Origin: Acidobacteriota bacterium
GTDB lineage: Bacteria; Acidobacteriota; Terriglobia; Terriglobales; SCQP01
Assembly: GCA_004299485.1 (NCBI GenBank)
Contig: SCQP01000017.1
Coordinates: 1-60,398, forward strand
DNA: 60,398 bases
Reading direction: 5' to 3'
The notes under the pieces were generated by a model. That model searched no databases. It saw nothing but the letters and a program-made list of their open reading frames with translations, and had not been told where the DNA came from. Below are positions 35,481-43,816 of this stretch, piece by piece. Positions within the stretch are counted from its first letter, which is position 1. Each line of letters opens with the position of its first letter. A program made the position numbers and the translations under genes.

Positions 35481-36007
35481 TCGCTTTCCTCCTGCATTTC
35501 GCCCAACTGTTGGATCCACTCCGGATCGAGTTTCCAGGCTTTCAGCGCCCGCTGGCATGCCGCCGGGCTAAAACCGGCGCGCAGCAGCTTCCGGCACAGG
35601 CTCGCCGCCTGGCGGATATCCGCGGGTGGCTTCACGCGCCGGGCACGCAGAAAGCTGCGCAAAAGTGTGTCCTCATTAGTTCCGGCGTAACCGTTTTGCA
35701 CCGCTTCTTCGGCAATGCCGGCGCTCACGCCGCGCGCTCTCAGGTCGCGTAGCGCACGCATTTTGCCGTGGCGGACAATTTCTCTCTGGTAGAGGGTGAA
35801 GCCAGCCGCCAGACGCCGGTCGTCGAGATAGCCGTGGTCGCGTAGCCGTAACAGGGCCGCCTCGATGTCGGCGGGTGAGGCGGCTTTGGGCCGCAGCGCG
35901 CGCCGCAGCTCGACCTCGCTGCGTCCGCGCGCGGCGAGCAGGCGAACCGCCTTCTGGTACAAGGCTTCGCCGTCCAGTTTGGCTGCTTCCCGGCGCGTAG
36001 TTCTCAT
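35477..36007 (-). CDS. recX: RecX-family regulator of RecA
   Basis: RecX proteins bind RecA filaments and inhibit recombinase activity. The 176-residue sequence is built of three-helix repeats. LLAARGRSEVELRRALRPK is the first, RLRDHGYLDDRRLAAGFTLY carries the hallmark GYLDD, and ALRDLRARGVSAGIAEEAV is the second repeat; a third follows. Length and composition are normal. ATG 36007 is chosen because it opens just before the conserved part; the in-frame ATG at 36121 would add an Arg/Ala-rich stretch and overlap the divergent flavoenzyme. recA is not in the window. Confidence 0.82.
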   Translation of the reverse strand: MRTTRREAAKLDGEALYQKAVRLLAARGRSEVELRRALRPKAASPADIEAALLRLRDHGYLDDRRLAAGFTLYQREIVRHGKMRALRDLRARGVSAGIAEEAVQNGYAGTNEDTLLRSFLRARRVKPPADIRQAASLCRKLLRAGFSPAACQRALKAWKLDPEWIQQLGEMQEESE

Positions 36008-36032
36008 CAGTGTCAGTGTACAATCGGCGCGA

Positions 36033-37373
36033 GTGGAGAATATTGTTGTTATTGGCGGCGTGGCCGCCGGCCTGAGCGCCGCCAGCCGCGCCCGCAAGCT
36101 GGCGCCCCGGGCACAAATCACGGTGCTGGAGCGCGGCGCGCAGGCGGCGTATAGCGCCTGCGGCCTGCCCTATTATCTGGCGCGGCGGGTGCCGTCGCTG
36201 GAGGCGCTGCGGGTGCACCCGGCGGATTGGTTTCGCGAGCGGCGACAACTGGATTTGCGGCTGGGGTGCGAGGCGGTCGAGATCGAACCGGCGCGGCGGC
36301 GCGTTCTGGCGCGCAGCGCGCAGGGCGCGCGCTGGATCAACTATGACCGGCTCGTGATCGCTACGGGCACGCGCTCGCGCTGGGAGCCGGAAACGAAGCT
36401 GCGGAACGTATTCGCAGCCAACACGTGGGATCAGGTGCAGACGCTGGAGGCGGCGCTGCAAACCGGCGCGCTGCAACGCATTGCGGTTGTGGGCGGTGGC
36501 TACATTGGGCTGGAAACAGCGGAGGCGCTGGCGCAGCGCGGGCTGCACGTGGCGCTGGTGCATGCCCATGAGCAAGTGCTGCGCGGATTTGATCCGGACC
36601 TGGTTGCTGACTTGCCGGGCCGGCTCGCCGCGCTGGGCATTGAGCTGCATTTGGGCACGCGCGTCGAGGGACTCGAGGGCGCACAAGGCGGGCGGGTGCT
36701 GGGCTTGCAGTCGGCATCGGAGATGATTGCCTGCGACGCGGTGATCAACTGTGGCGGCTTGCAGCCAGAGGTCACGCTGGCGCAGGCTGCCGGCATCGCG
36801 CTCGGCCGGACCGGCGCGATTGCCGTGGATGAGCGCCAGCAGACCAGCCTTCCTGGCGTTTTTGCCGCAGGCGATTGCGCGGAAACACGCCAGCAGGTGA
36901 CGGGCGCAGCAGCATGGGTGCCGCTGGGCGCGCCCGCGAACAAGCAGGGCCGCATCGCCGGCGCCAACGCCGTCAACGCCCCGGCGGCGCGCTTTCCGGG
37001 CGTGCTGGCCACGTTGGCCGTTCCCCTCGCCGGCCAGGAATACGGCCGCACCGGGCTTAGCCTGGAGCAAGCGCGCACGGCCGGTTTTGATGCTGCCGTC
37101 GAGGAAGTGACCGGCTCCTCAAAAGCGGGCTACCTTGATGCCCAGCCGGTTACGGTCCGCATCGTCTATCAACCCTCGACCGGCCGACTGCTTGGCGCTC
37201 ACTTCCGCGGCGCCCCGGGCACGGTTGCCGGCCGCCTGGACACCGCTGCCGCGGCGCTCACCGCCCGCATGAGCCTCGAGCAGGTGGAACATCTCGATCT
37301 CGTCTATAGCCCGGACATTGCACCGCTCTACGAGGCTCTCCTCATCGCTGCCCATAATGCACGGAAGACCTAG
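36033..37373 (+). CDS. CoA-disulfide-reductase-like FAD/NAD(P) oxidoreductase
   Basis: The 446-residue flavoprotein starts at GTG 36033 with VENIVVIGGVAAGLSAASRAR, the FAD-binding GxGxxG region. YSACGLPYY places a single redox cysteine at residue 43, the position of the active-site cysteine in CoA-disulfide reductases and NADH oxidases of this group. VVGGGYIGLETAEALA is the NAD(P)H-binding motif, GVFAAGDCAE the second FAD motif, and a C-terminal dimerisation domain completes the fold. Likely substrates are CoA disulfide, polysulfide or oxygen; the residues cannot separate these. It diverges from recX with 25 bp between starts. Confidence 0.87.
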   Translation: MENIVVIGGVAAGLSAASRARKLAPRAQITVLERGAQAAYSACGLPYYLARRVPSLEALRVHPADWFRERRQLDLRLGCEAVEIEPARRRVLARSAQGARWINYDRLVIATGTRSRWEPETKLRNVFAANTWDQVQTLEAALQTGALQRIAVVGGGYIGLETAEALAQRGLHVALVHAHEQVLRGFDPDLVADLPGRLAALGIELHLGTRVEGLEGAQGGRVLGLQSASEMIACDAVINCGGLQPEVTLAQAAGIALGRTGAIAVDERQQTSLPGVFAAGDCAETRQQVTGAAAWVPLGAPANKQGRIAGANAVNAPAARFPGVLATLAVPLAGQEYGRTGLSLEQARTAGFDAAVEEVTGSSKAGYLDAQPVTVRIVYQPSTGRLLGAHFRGAPGTVAGRLDTAAAALTARMSLEQVEHLDLVYSPDIAPLYEALLIAAHNARKT

Positions 37374-37399
37374 TTTGCGGCCTGCGAACTGCTGGCAGC

Positions 37400-37915
37400 T
37401 TACGCGGCGCGCCTTAAGAAGCCATGTTTGTGGCGCCCAGCCCTGCCGCCAAGGAATTTCGTCGTAGCCCAAAGGCCCACGCCATAGACCAGGTGCGCGC
37501 CGAGTGACGTAGCATGATCTTGGGTTAGCCGGTCCTTGGGGTGCTGGCCCAGACCAGCCTTATAGCGGCCCCATTCGTCCGTCGCCATCCAAGCCATCAC
37601 GCCGTACGGCAGACCCAAGCCCCAGGTTGTTGGGATTCCGGCTGCACGTCCGGCGCCGGCGAGCAAGCCCCAGGTGATGCCCGTGCCCCAATGCACCGCT
37701 TCGCCGCCGTACTTGCGCGCCTGGCTGGAGGGTGAGCGTACGCCCGCGCGCTTCAGCGCTTTGCGTGCGGCCTTTTCCGTGCTGGGCTCTTCGTCGCTTT
37801 TCACCAGCTCGGGTTTGGTCTTGGCCAAGCCTTTCCAATAGGCGTTCATTGCCGCCGTGCCCGCCAGGCCGCCCAGGACTCCGATTGCCAAGTTGCGCTT
37901 AAGTTTTCCCGCCAT
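37400..37915 (-). CDS. DUF1440-like membrane protein
   Basis: This 171-residue protein has hydrophobic helices near the N-terminus (LAIGVLGGLAGTAAMNAYW) and in the middle and end (GTGITWGLLAGAGRAAG, YGVMAWMATDEWGRY, GAHLVYGVGLWATTKFL). The AAMNAYWKG start and ALKRAGV region resemble the DUF1440/YagU family of inner-membrane proteins, some linked to acid resistance. It is the last gene of a tight minus-strand series, 18 bp after the nitrilase gene, and is convergent with the flavoenzyme gene. Confidence 0.65.
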   Translation of the reverse strand: MAGKLKRNLAIGVLGGLAGTAAMNAYWKGLAKTKPELVKSDEEPSTEKAARKALKRAGVRSPSSQARKYGGEAVHWGTGITWGLLAGAGRAAGIPTTWGLGLPYGVMAWMATDEWGRYKAGLGQHPKDRLTQDHATSLGAHLVYGVGLWATTKFLGGRAGRHKHGFLRRAA

Positions 37916-37933
37916 GGCGGGATAAGATGCCCA

Positions 37934-38719
37934 TCAGGCGTAGTGAGCAACCTGCCGGTCGGCGAAAAGGTCGTTGTACTCGCCCAGGGCTTTCGAGCGC
38001 GCCTGCGCCAAATCAATTTCTACGACCGCAGTCTCTTCGCGCTCGCGCGAGAGCCGGACCAGCAATTCACCACGCGGACTCACGACTTGGCTCGATCCGA
38101 TGAACTCATGCCGCACGCTGCCATTGATTTCCAAACCGACGCGATCACATGTGGCCGCGAAGACGCGGTTTTCGAGCGAGCGCGTAATCATGGCTTGCGG
38201 ACAATGCTGTAAGACGAGATTGGACGGATGCAGCAGCAGCTCGGCGCCACGCAGGGCCAGTGAGCGCGCCACTTCAGGGAACGTCCAGTCAAAGCAGATC
38301 ATCACGCCCGCTTTGCCCCACGGCAGATCTACTATGGGGGCGGGGGCATCGCCAGTCGAGAAAAATAGCTTCTCCCGTCCGAAAACGTGCAGCTTGCGGT
38401 AGCTGGTCATCAGGCCTGACGGGCCGACCAAATTCGCGGAATTGAAGAACTTCTGGCCTGCGCGTTCGGGAAAGCCGTAGCAAACGTACGCTTTGCGCTC
38501 ACGGGCGAAGTTCCCAAACGCTTGCAAACTCGGGCCGCTCGCCGCCGGCTCGGCACAGCGCTCGACTTCATCTTGTGCCACAAAAGTGTACCCGCTGGTG
38601 GCCAACTCCGGTAGCAGATAAACGTCAGCTTCAAGCGCGCGCATTGTTGCCAGTGCGGCGCTGACGTTAGCTTCCACTTGCAACAGTTTGGGGGCGGACT
38701 GAATCAGGGCCAGCCGCAT
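37934..38719 (-). CDS. Nitrilase-superfamily carbon-nitrogen hydrolase
   Basis: The 261-residue protein has the full catalytic triad: Glu38 in LPELATSGY, Lys109 in YRKLHVF and Cys142 in MICFDWTFPE. These enzymes hydrolyse amides, carbamoyl compounds or nitriles. The substrate is not evident; the CFDWTFPE context resembles predicted aliphatic amidase and N-carbamoyl-hydrolase branches rather than true nitrilases. It begins three bases after the S41 protease stop, inside a five-gene minus-strand operon. Confidence 0.87.
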   Translation of the reverse strand: MRLALIQSAPKLLQVEANVSAALATMRALEADVYLLPELATSGYTFVAQDEVERCAEPAASGPSLQAFGNFARERKAYVCYGFPERAGQKFFNSANLVGPSGLMTSYRKLHVFGREKLFFSTGDAPAPIVDLPWGKAGVMICFDWTFPEVARSLALRGAELLLHPSNLVLQHCPQAMITRSLENRVFAATCDRVGLEINGSVRHEFIGSSQVVSPRGELLVRLSREREETAVVEIDLAQARSKALGEYNDLFADRQVAHYA

Positions 38720-38722
38720 GCT

Positions 38723-39943
38723 CTAGCGCCTGGCTCCGGCCGCAGCAGCTTTGGGCGCTGCGGTCAAAAGGTGCAGGGCCTTTTGCATCTGCAAGTCAGC
38801 TTGCGGTCCGGTTACACCTTCGGGAGGAAAGTCGAGCTGCGGCAGGGCTCCGGCGTACTGCACTTGCTGGATATTGGGCGTTAGCCCGTCTTGTACCAGC
38901 TTGCCGTTGGGCGTGTAGTAGCGCGCCACCGTCAGCCAGAGCGCGCTGCCGTCGCCTACCGGGATCAACTTCTGCACCGAGCCTTCGCCAAAGGTCTCAT
39001 CGCCAATCAGCTTGGCGCGTCCGTTCTGTTGCAGCGCCGCGGCCGCAACTTCCGCCGGCCCGGACGTGCCGCCATTGATCAAAACCTCCAGTGGCGCCGC
39101 CGAGAGCACGGCATCGGCAGACGTGGCGGACGTGGTAAGGCGCGGATACTTTTGGCCCTCGATGTAGGTAATCGTGCCGTGCGTCAGGAAGAGGTTGGCG
39201 GTGTGCTCGGCTTCGGCGTAGGTGCCCGCCCCGCAGTTCCGCAGGTCAAGAATGAACTGGTGAGCGCCCTGCGCCTTCAGAGACCTGATCGCTTTGGTGA
39301 TCTGGGCGCTGCGACCGGTATCAAAATTTGGCACGGCAATCACGCCGACGCCGCTTTGCAACGACGACTGCAAGGGAACGGCCGGCGTCACCGCAAACGG
39401 AATCGTAATCTGCACCGGATCGGAATGGTGCAGGTGCACCACGCTAAGCGTAACGCTTTGGCCGAGCGGGCCAGCCAGCCGCCGGTGAATCGCTTCCAGC
39501 GACATGTCGCGCGTGCCCAAGCCATCGATGGCTTCAACAAAATCGCCACGCACCAAGCCTGCTTTGGCGGCATTGCCGCCGGGCTGCACATCCACCACAT
39601 CCGCATAGCCGACCCGCTTGGAAACCACTGCGGCGACGTGGCCTGCGGCCGGGTGCTGCTGGTTCTGCTCGAACAACTTGAATTCGGCCGGATCCATATA
39701 GCTGGAGGCAGCATCGAGCGAATCCACCAACCCGTGCAGGGCTCCATCGGATACCTTGTGCAGATTGGGCGTCACCACGTAATCATCGTTGATGTAGCGG
39801 TAGACTTCGGCCATGATGCCCAACTGTTGTGCCGGTCCGCTGGCATCCGCCGGGTGCTGCGCGCGCAACATGGCGCCCGACACCAGCGCTGCAATGATGA
39901 CCAGCGAACAGGCGAGGACAATCAGACTGGTTTTTCTGGACAT
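38723..39943 (-). CDS. Carboxyl-terminal processing (S41) protease
   Basis: The 406-residue protein has an N-terminal signal or anchor (SLIVLACSLVIIAALVSGAML), a helical cap and a PDZ domain (VDVQPGGNAAKAGLVRGD). In the S41 catalytic domain the nucleophile serine sits in NGGTSGPAEVAA and the general-base lysine in GEGSVQKLIPV. It should cleave C-terminal tails of periplasmic proteins, as CtpA/Prc do. It lies between the metallophosphoesterase (37 bp upstream) and nitrilase genes on the same strand. Confidence 0.9.
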   Translation of the reverse strand: MSRKTSLIVLACSLVIIAALVSGAMLRAQHPADASGPAQQLGIMAEVYRYINDDYVVTPNLHKVSDGALHGLVDSLDAASSYMDPAEFKLFEQNQQHPAAGHVAAVVSKRVGYADVVDVQPGGNAAKAGLVRGDFVEAIDGLGTRDMSLEAIHRRLAGPLGQSVTLSVVHLHHSDPVQITIPFAVTPAVPLQSSLQSGVGVIAVPNFDTGRSAQITKAIRSLKAQGAHQFILDLRNCGAGTYAEAEHTANLFLTHGTITYIEGQKYPRLTTSATSADAVLSAAPLEVLINGGTSGPAEVAAAALQQNGRAKLIGDETFGEGSVQKLIPVGDGSALWLTVARYYTPNGKLVQDGLTPNIQQVQYAGALPQLDFPPEGVTGPQADLQMQKALHLLTAAPKAAAAGARR

Positions 39944-39980
39944 GAAACGGCTCGGTTCTTTTCAGTATATCGGATGCGCC

Positions 39981-40688
39981 TCATATCTCGACCAGGCGGA
40001 AGGCTTGCGGTGGTTTCTGTGCCAGCAGCAACGGCTGGGCGACGTTGTAGACGGGGATGCCGCCGCGGGTGCGGCCCTCCAGGGCGCCGTGGTGGGCGTG
40101 GCCGTGAAATATGGCGCTGGCGCCAAACCTGTCGCACACGTCCGCCAATCGCGAGCTGCCGAGGAAGGGATAAATCTCCCGCGCCTCGCCCGCTGCCGTC
40201 TCCGGGATGGGAGCGTAGTGCAACAAGACGACGCGCTTCTCATTGCGCAGCCGCGCCAAAGCCCGCTCCAGCGACAGGCTTTCCCCCATGGAGGCATGCA
40301 CAAAGCGCTTGATTTCGCTCTCCCCAAACGAGGTCAGCTCGCCGCGCCCGAAGCCGCCGCAAAACCCCTTGACGCCGGCAAACCCCACGCCATCGCGCTC
40401 ATACGGTTCGCCGTCCAGCGTTTTGATGCCCACCGCGCGCAGACGCTTCAGCAGTTCGGGCGCGGCGTCGGATTCAAAATCATGGTTTCCCAGGACCGTA
40501 ATGATGGGGAGGCGCAGTCGCAACAATTGACTGATCAGCACCTCCAGTTCCTCGGGCCGTCCGTAGTCGGTCAGATCGCCGCCGATGAGGAGCACGTCGG
40601 CATCCTCCGGCAGCGCGTTCAGCCGCTCGCGGATGCGCTCCCGGTCGCCCACGCCGCAGTGTAAATCCGCTACCGCCGCAATTCGCAT
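39981..40688 (-). CDS. Calcineurin-like metallophosphoesterase
   Basis: The 235-residue cytoplasmic protein contains all metallophosphoesterase motifs in order: DLH near residue 8, GGDLTDYG, GNHDFES, LLHYAPIP and GHAHHG near the end. These bind two metal ions. Possible substrates are phosphodiesters or protein phosphates; nothing in the sequence narrows this. ATG 40688 (MRIAAVADLH) is chosen because the longer in-frame start at 40760 lies inside the nucleotidyltransferase gene, which ends four bases upstream. Confidence 0.87.
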   Translation of the reverse strand: MRIAAVADLHCGVGDRERIRERLNALPEDADVLLIGGDLTDYGRPEELEVLISQLLRLRLPIITVLGNHDFESDAAPELLKRLRAVGIKTLDGEPYERDGVGFAGVKGFCGGFGRGELTSFGESEIKRFVHASMGESLSLERALARLRNEKRVVLLHYAPIPETAAGEAREIYPFLGSSRLADVCDRFGASAIFHGHAHHGALEGRTRGGIPVYNVAQPLLLAQKPPQAFRLVEI

Positions 40689-40692
40689 GCGT

Positions 40693-41496
40693 TCACTCCT
40701 GGGATAGCTGCCGCCGGCGCGACTCATCTTCCAGATTGTCCAGCCCCCACTGGCCCACATCCACAGCGAACATCAAGGGGTCAATCAACGATCCGCGAAA
40801 CGCTACGGCCGGCGGCACGGTATCCGCCTCGATCTGCCGTCGCTCCAGTTCCCGCCAGACGGCTTGTGGCACCACCGCCCGCACTGCAGCCGGATAGATA
40901 TAGCGGAACAGGATCAGGTGCCAAAGCAGCATTTCCCAGTGCGCGCCCACTTCTTCCAGTAGGTGCGGCCAATTCAACGTGCCTCCGGTGCGGTAGAGCA
41001 GATGACAAATATCGCTGCCGTCAAAGCGGTCGCGCCGGGTGACGAAGATTTTGCTCAGAATCATCTCCTCGGGCGCGAGGATGCGGTACCTGTGACCCAG
41101 GACGATGCCGCTTCGTGCGCGCTCCATCCAGGATGGCGTTACCCAGTACACGCCGTTCGACATGCCGGAGATCAGATCGACATAATAATCGCCGGCCCAC
41201 GCCTTGGCCAGCCAGACTGGATCGGTCACTTCGGTGATGAGGCCGGCGGTGCGGCAGAGCGTCAGCGCCACCTGCACTTTTTCAGCGGGGAGAAAAATGT
41301 CGAGATCCTTGGTGAAGCGCCAGATGCCGGTGTAGTGTTGAAAGGCGAAAGCTCCCGCAACGGCAAAAGTGACGCCGCCATGACTGAGTGCGCGCAGCAC
41401 ACGCTGGAAAAGCTGCCGCTGCTCGGCGACCCAGACCGGCGCCGCCGGCGGCGTGGCCGGATTCGGCGGAGGCGCGGGATCGGGTGATGGCGACAT
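40693..41496 (-). CDS. Nucleotidyltransferase-fold protein
   Basis: The 267-residue protein has a short Pro-rich start (MSPSPDPAPPP). A nucleotidyltransferase core follows, in which VAGAFAFQHYTG is the glycine-rich loop and TKDLDIFLP gives the paired acidic residues (DxD). DYYVDLISG is probably the third acidic site. It resembles the DUF6036/AbiEii-like group of uncharacterised nucleotidyltransferases. It lacks a partner antitoxin, so a toxin role is not supported. ATG 41496 abuts the earliest possible start of the divergent M48 gene, so both genes lack promoter space; a later start is possible. It heads the five-gene minus-strand operon. Confidence 0.72.
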   Translation of the reverse strand: MSPSPDPAPPPNPATPPAAPVWVAEQRQLFQRVLRALSHGGVTFAVAGAFAFQHYTGIWRFTKDLDIFLPAEKVQVALTLCRTAGLITEVTDPVWLAKAWAGDYYVDLISGMSNGVYWVTPSWMERARSGIVLGHRYRILAPEEMILSKIFVTRRDRFDGSDICHLLYRTGGTLNWPHLLEEVGAHWEMLLWHLILFRYIYPAAVRAVVPQAVWRELERRQIEADTVPPAVAFRGSLIDPLMFAVDVGQWGLDNLEDESRRRQLSQE

Positions 41497-41508
41497 ATGG
41501 CATGGCAG

Positions 41509-42705
41509 ATGGTTCAGGCCGCTAGCGGCGTTGCCCCTTTGTCGGCGGCGGAGCTGGCCCGCGCACGCCAGTATCTGTACGGCGGCATCGCCTGGAGCGT
41601 GGCTTCCGAGTTCTGGATGCTGGCGCTGCTCGCGGCGGCTTATTTCTCCGGGGTCACAGCCCGATTCCGGACCTGGCTGGAAAAGGCCATCAGCCATCAG
41701 CCATCGGCCATCAGCCGACATTCAGCCTCGGCGTCGGCGGTGACGGCGCTGGCGACGGCGGCGCTGTTTACGGTGATTCTCGGGTTGCTGCTGCCGTTCG
41801 ATTTCTATATCAGCTACCACCGCGAGCGCGTGTTCGGGTTTCAGCACCTCGCGATGGGTGCCTGGTTCGGTCAATGGGTGACCGCGCTGGTGCTGACGGT
41901 GGTAGTGGGCGTAATGGTCGCCTCCATTGGGTACGCGTGGGTACGCAAGCGCGGCGGACCGCGGTGGTGGGTGAAGTTCTGGATCGTCGTATCGGTGGCA
42001 GTGGTACTGGCGGTGGCGATCGATCCGCTGGTGATTGCGCCGCTGTTCAACCAGTTCACGGTGGTTCAGAACCCCGAGATTCGCGCCGACATCGAGGCGC
42101 TGGCGCGCAAGGCCGGCATTCCCCATGCTGCAATCCTCGAGATGAACGCCAGCCATGACTCCGCTCATGCCAACGCCTACGTCGTCGGCATCCTGGGCAG
42201 TCAGCGAATTGTCGTTTATGACACCTTGCTGCGGGAAGAAACCCCGGCGGAAATTGAGTTCACGGTCAGCCACGAAATTGGGCACTACGTTTTGCACCAT
42301 TTGTGGAAGGGCATCGTTTTCACGATTGGCCTGCTATTCGTGCTCTTTGCCATGCTCGGCTGGTGGTTTCCGCGCTGGGCGGCCATTGCCAAGGGGGATT
42401 CGCCCGCCGATCCGGCGGCGCTGCCGCTGATTCTGTTGATTCTACTGGGGCTGCTATTTCTCGCCTCGCCCGCGACCAACGGGTTTTCGCGCTGGGAGGA
42501 GCATCAGGCGGATGCCTTCGGCATCAGGCTGAGCCAGAAGCCGCGCGCGGCGGTGAGCGGCTTCGAAAAGGAAGAGCACACCGACCTGATCTATCCCGAT
42601 CCTCCCGGCTGGATGGTCTGGTTCTTTTTCAATCATCCCAGCCAGCAGGCGCGAATTAACTTTTCGCTGAACCAAATTCCCCAGTACGGCTCGCGCCGTC
42701 GCTAG
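41509..42705 (+). CDS. M48-family (Ste24/CAAX-protease-like) membrane metalloprotease
   Basis: The 398-residue integral membrane protein has hydrophobic segments near residues 25-45, 70-95, 110-165 and 265-320. The zinc site is HEIGH at 255-259, with the third ligand glutamate in WEEHQADAF near 330. It is related to the Ste24 zinc proteases that cleave membrane substrates. The coding sequence contains a heptad array at 41685-41719 that is read as KAISHQPSAISRH in the first loop, where family members would normally have unrelated sequence. The start is ATG 41509 or, less likely, ATG 41497, which would abut the divergent nucleotidyltransferase start. Confidence 0.87.
   Translation: MVQAASGVAPLSAAELARARQYLYGGIAWSVASEFWMLALLAAAYFSGVTARFRTWLEKAISHQPSAISRHSASASAVTALATAALFTVILGLLLPFDFYISYHRERVFGFQHLAMGAWFGQWVTALVLTVVVGVMVASIGYAWVRKRGGPRWWVKFWIVVSVAVVLAVAIDPLVIAPLFNQFTVVQNPEIRADIEALARKAGIPHAAILEMNASHDSAHANAYVVGILGSQRIVVYDTLLREETPAEIEFTVSHEIGHYVLHHLWKGIVFTIGLLFVLFAMLGWWFPRWAAIAKGDSPADPAALPLILLILLGLLFLASPATNGFSRWEEHQADAFGIRLSQKPRAAVSGFEKEEHTDLIYPDPPGWMVWFFFNHPSQQARINFSLNQIPQYGSRRR
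41685..41719. repeat. Heptad array inside the M48 gene, 5 units (RGCCATC)
   Basis: Five contiguous 7-bp units GGCCATC, AGCCATC, AGCCATC, GGCCATC and AGCCGAC lie in the reading frame of the protease. Thirty-five bases is not a multiple of three, so three phases of the same word are translated. The AGCCATC word recurs at 59101 and 59115. This is the only array of the set found within a gene. Confidence 0.75.
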
Positions 42706-42706
42706 C

Positions 42707-42721
42707 CGGGGCTTCGCCCCG
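42707..42721 (+). terminator. Hairpin just after the M48 gene
   Basis: CGGGGC-TTC-GCCCCG forms a perfect 6-bp stem two bases after the protease stop codon. No T-tract follows, so intrinsic termination is doubtful; it may stabilise the 3' end instead. Confidence 0.35.
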
Positions 42722-42808
42722 CGCCTCCCGTTGGTCGGCTTCCCCTCAATCTCCGGTGCCGAATCGGGGCTGCATCGGGTACGATAATTAGTCGTCCGGA
42801 GAATAGCC

Positions 42809-43717
42809 CTGCTACGCACCACGCTTCTTGCCCTGTCGCGCAATCCCGGCATGCGCCACTTCACCGAGAACAGCGCTCTCGGAAAACGCGTTTCCCGGCG
42901 TTTCGTTGCTGGTCTGACGCTGGAGGACGCCATCGCGGCCATTGCCGCCGTCAACCAGCTCGGGATGACGGCGACGCTCGATCCGCTGGGCGAAAATGTG
43001 ACCTCGCAGGCAGAAGCCGAGCAGGCCGCCACGACCGCCTGCCATATCCTGGAGACCATCCACGCGCGCCGCGTAGACTCAACCGTTTCGGTCAAGCTGA
43101 CGCAGTTTGGCCTGGATCTCGGCCTCGACCTGGCGCGTGCTCAGCTCCACCGGGTGCTCACTGCCGCGCAACAATGGGATACGTTCATCCGCGTCGACAT
43201 GGAGGGCAGCGCGTATTCCGAAACCACCGTGGCACTGGTCGAGCAGATGCATGGCGAAGGGTTCAACGTTGGCACGGTGCTGCAAGCCTATATGCACCGC
43301 ACCGAAACAGATATGGACCGGCTACTGGCACAGAACATCCGCATCCGGCTGGTCAAAGGCGCCTACCGCGAGCCGGCCGAGCTGGCGCTGCAGGAAAAAG
43401 CCGACGTCGACGCCAACTACGTCCGGTTGATGCACCGCCTGCTGACCCACGACGGCTACCACGCCATCGCCACCCACGACGAACGCATGATTACCGCGGC
43501 AGTGGCCTGTGCCCGCAGCGAAAAGCGCGCGCCTGACAGCTTTGAGTTCCAGATGCTGTACGGTATCCGCCGCGACCTGCAGCAGAAACTCCGCGCCGAG
43601 GGCTGGCGCGTCCGCGTCTACATCCCCTTCGGCCCCGAGTGGTATCCCTATTTCATGCGCCGTCTCGCCGAGCGGCCCGCGAATCTGCTGTTTCTGCTGA
43701 AGAATCTCGCGAAGTAG
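42809..43717 (+). CDS. Proline dehydrogenase
   Basis: This monofunctional flavoenzyme oxidises proline to pyrroline-5-carboxylate at the membrane. The TIM barrel shows VSVKLTQFGLDLG, FIRVDMEGSAY, VLQAYMHRT, IRLVKGAYREP, IATHDERMI, FQMLYGI and YIPFGPEWYPY, the usual order of the ProDH core. Homology seems to extend upstream of the first ATG (42851) as LLRTTLLALSRNPG, the normal N-terminus. The frame is open only back to 42788 and contains no ATG, GTG or TTG there. GGAG at 42798-42801 stands seven bases before a CTG codon at 42809, which I propose as the start. The partner P5C dehydrogenase is not in the window. Confidence 0.87.
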   Translation: MLRTTLLALSRNPGMRHFTENSALGKRVSRRFVAGLTLEDAIAAIAAVNQLGMTATLDPLGENVTSQAEAEQAATTACHILETIHARRVDSTVSVKLTQFGLDLGLDLARAQLHRVLTAAQQWDTFIRVDMEGSAYSETTVALVEQMHGEGFNVGTVLQAYMHRTETDMDRLLAQNIRIRLVKGAYREPAELALQEKADVDANYVRLMHRLLTHDGYHAIATHDERMITAAVACARSEKRAPDSFEFQMLYGIRRDLQQKLRAEGWRVRVYIPFGPEWYPYFMRRLAERPANLLFLLKNLAK

Positions 43718-43809
43718 TTTTCAGTTTTCAGTCATCAGTTCTCAGTTCGAACGCGCTGGCCTGACAACGCCAAGGGCGTACTGAAAACTGTGAACTGAAA
43801 ACTGAGAAC
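43717..43809. repeat. Composite inverted heptad element, copy 1
   Basis: The left arm has units GTTTTCA, GTTTTCA, GTCATCA, GTTCTCA and GTTCGAA (43717-43751). The right arm has TGAAAAC, TGTGAAC, TGAAAAC and TGAGAAC (43782-43809), the reverse complements of the same words. The element could fold into one long imperfect hairpin. Its 39-nt centre, from GTTCG to ACTG, aligns without gaps to that of the element at 45331. It lies between the convergent proline dehydrogenase and broken permease genes, starting in the last base of the stop codon. Confidence 0.85.
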
Positions 43810-43816
43810 TTTTGCC

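Noticed and set aside
38891-40312. 473-codon open frame on the plus strand
   Set aside because: It is antisense to the S41 protease and metallophosphoesterase genes and crosses their junction.
40693-41496. AbiEii/MenA-type toxin
   Set aside because: The nucleotidyltransferase fold is present but no antitoxin gene is adjacent; neighbours are a phosphoesterase and a protease.
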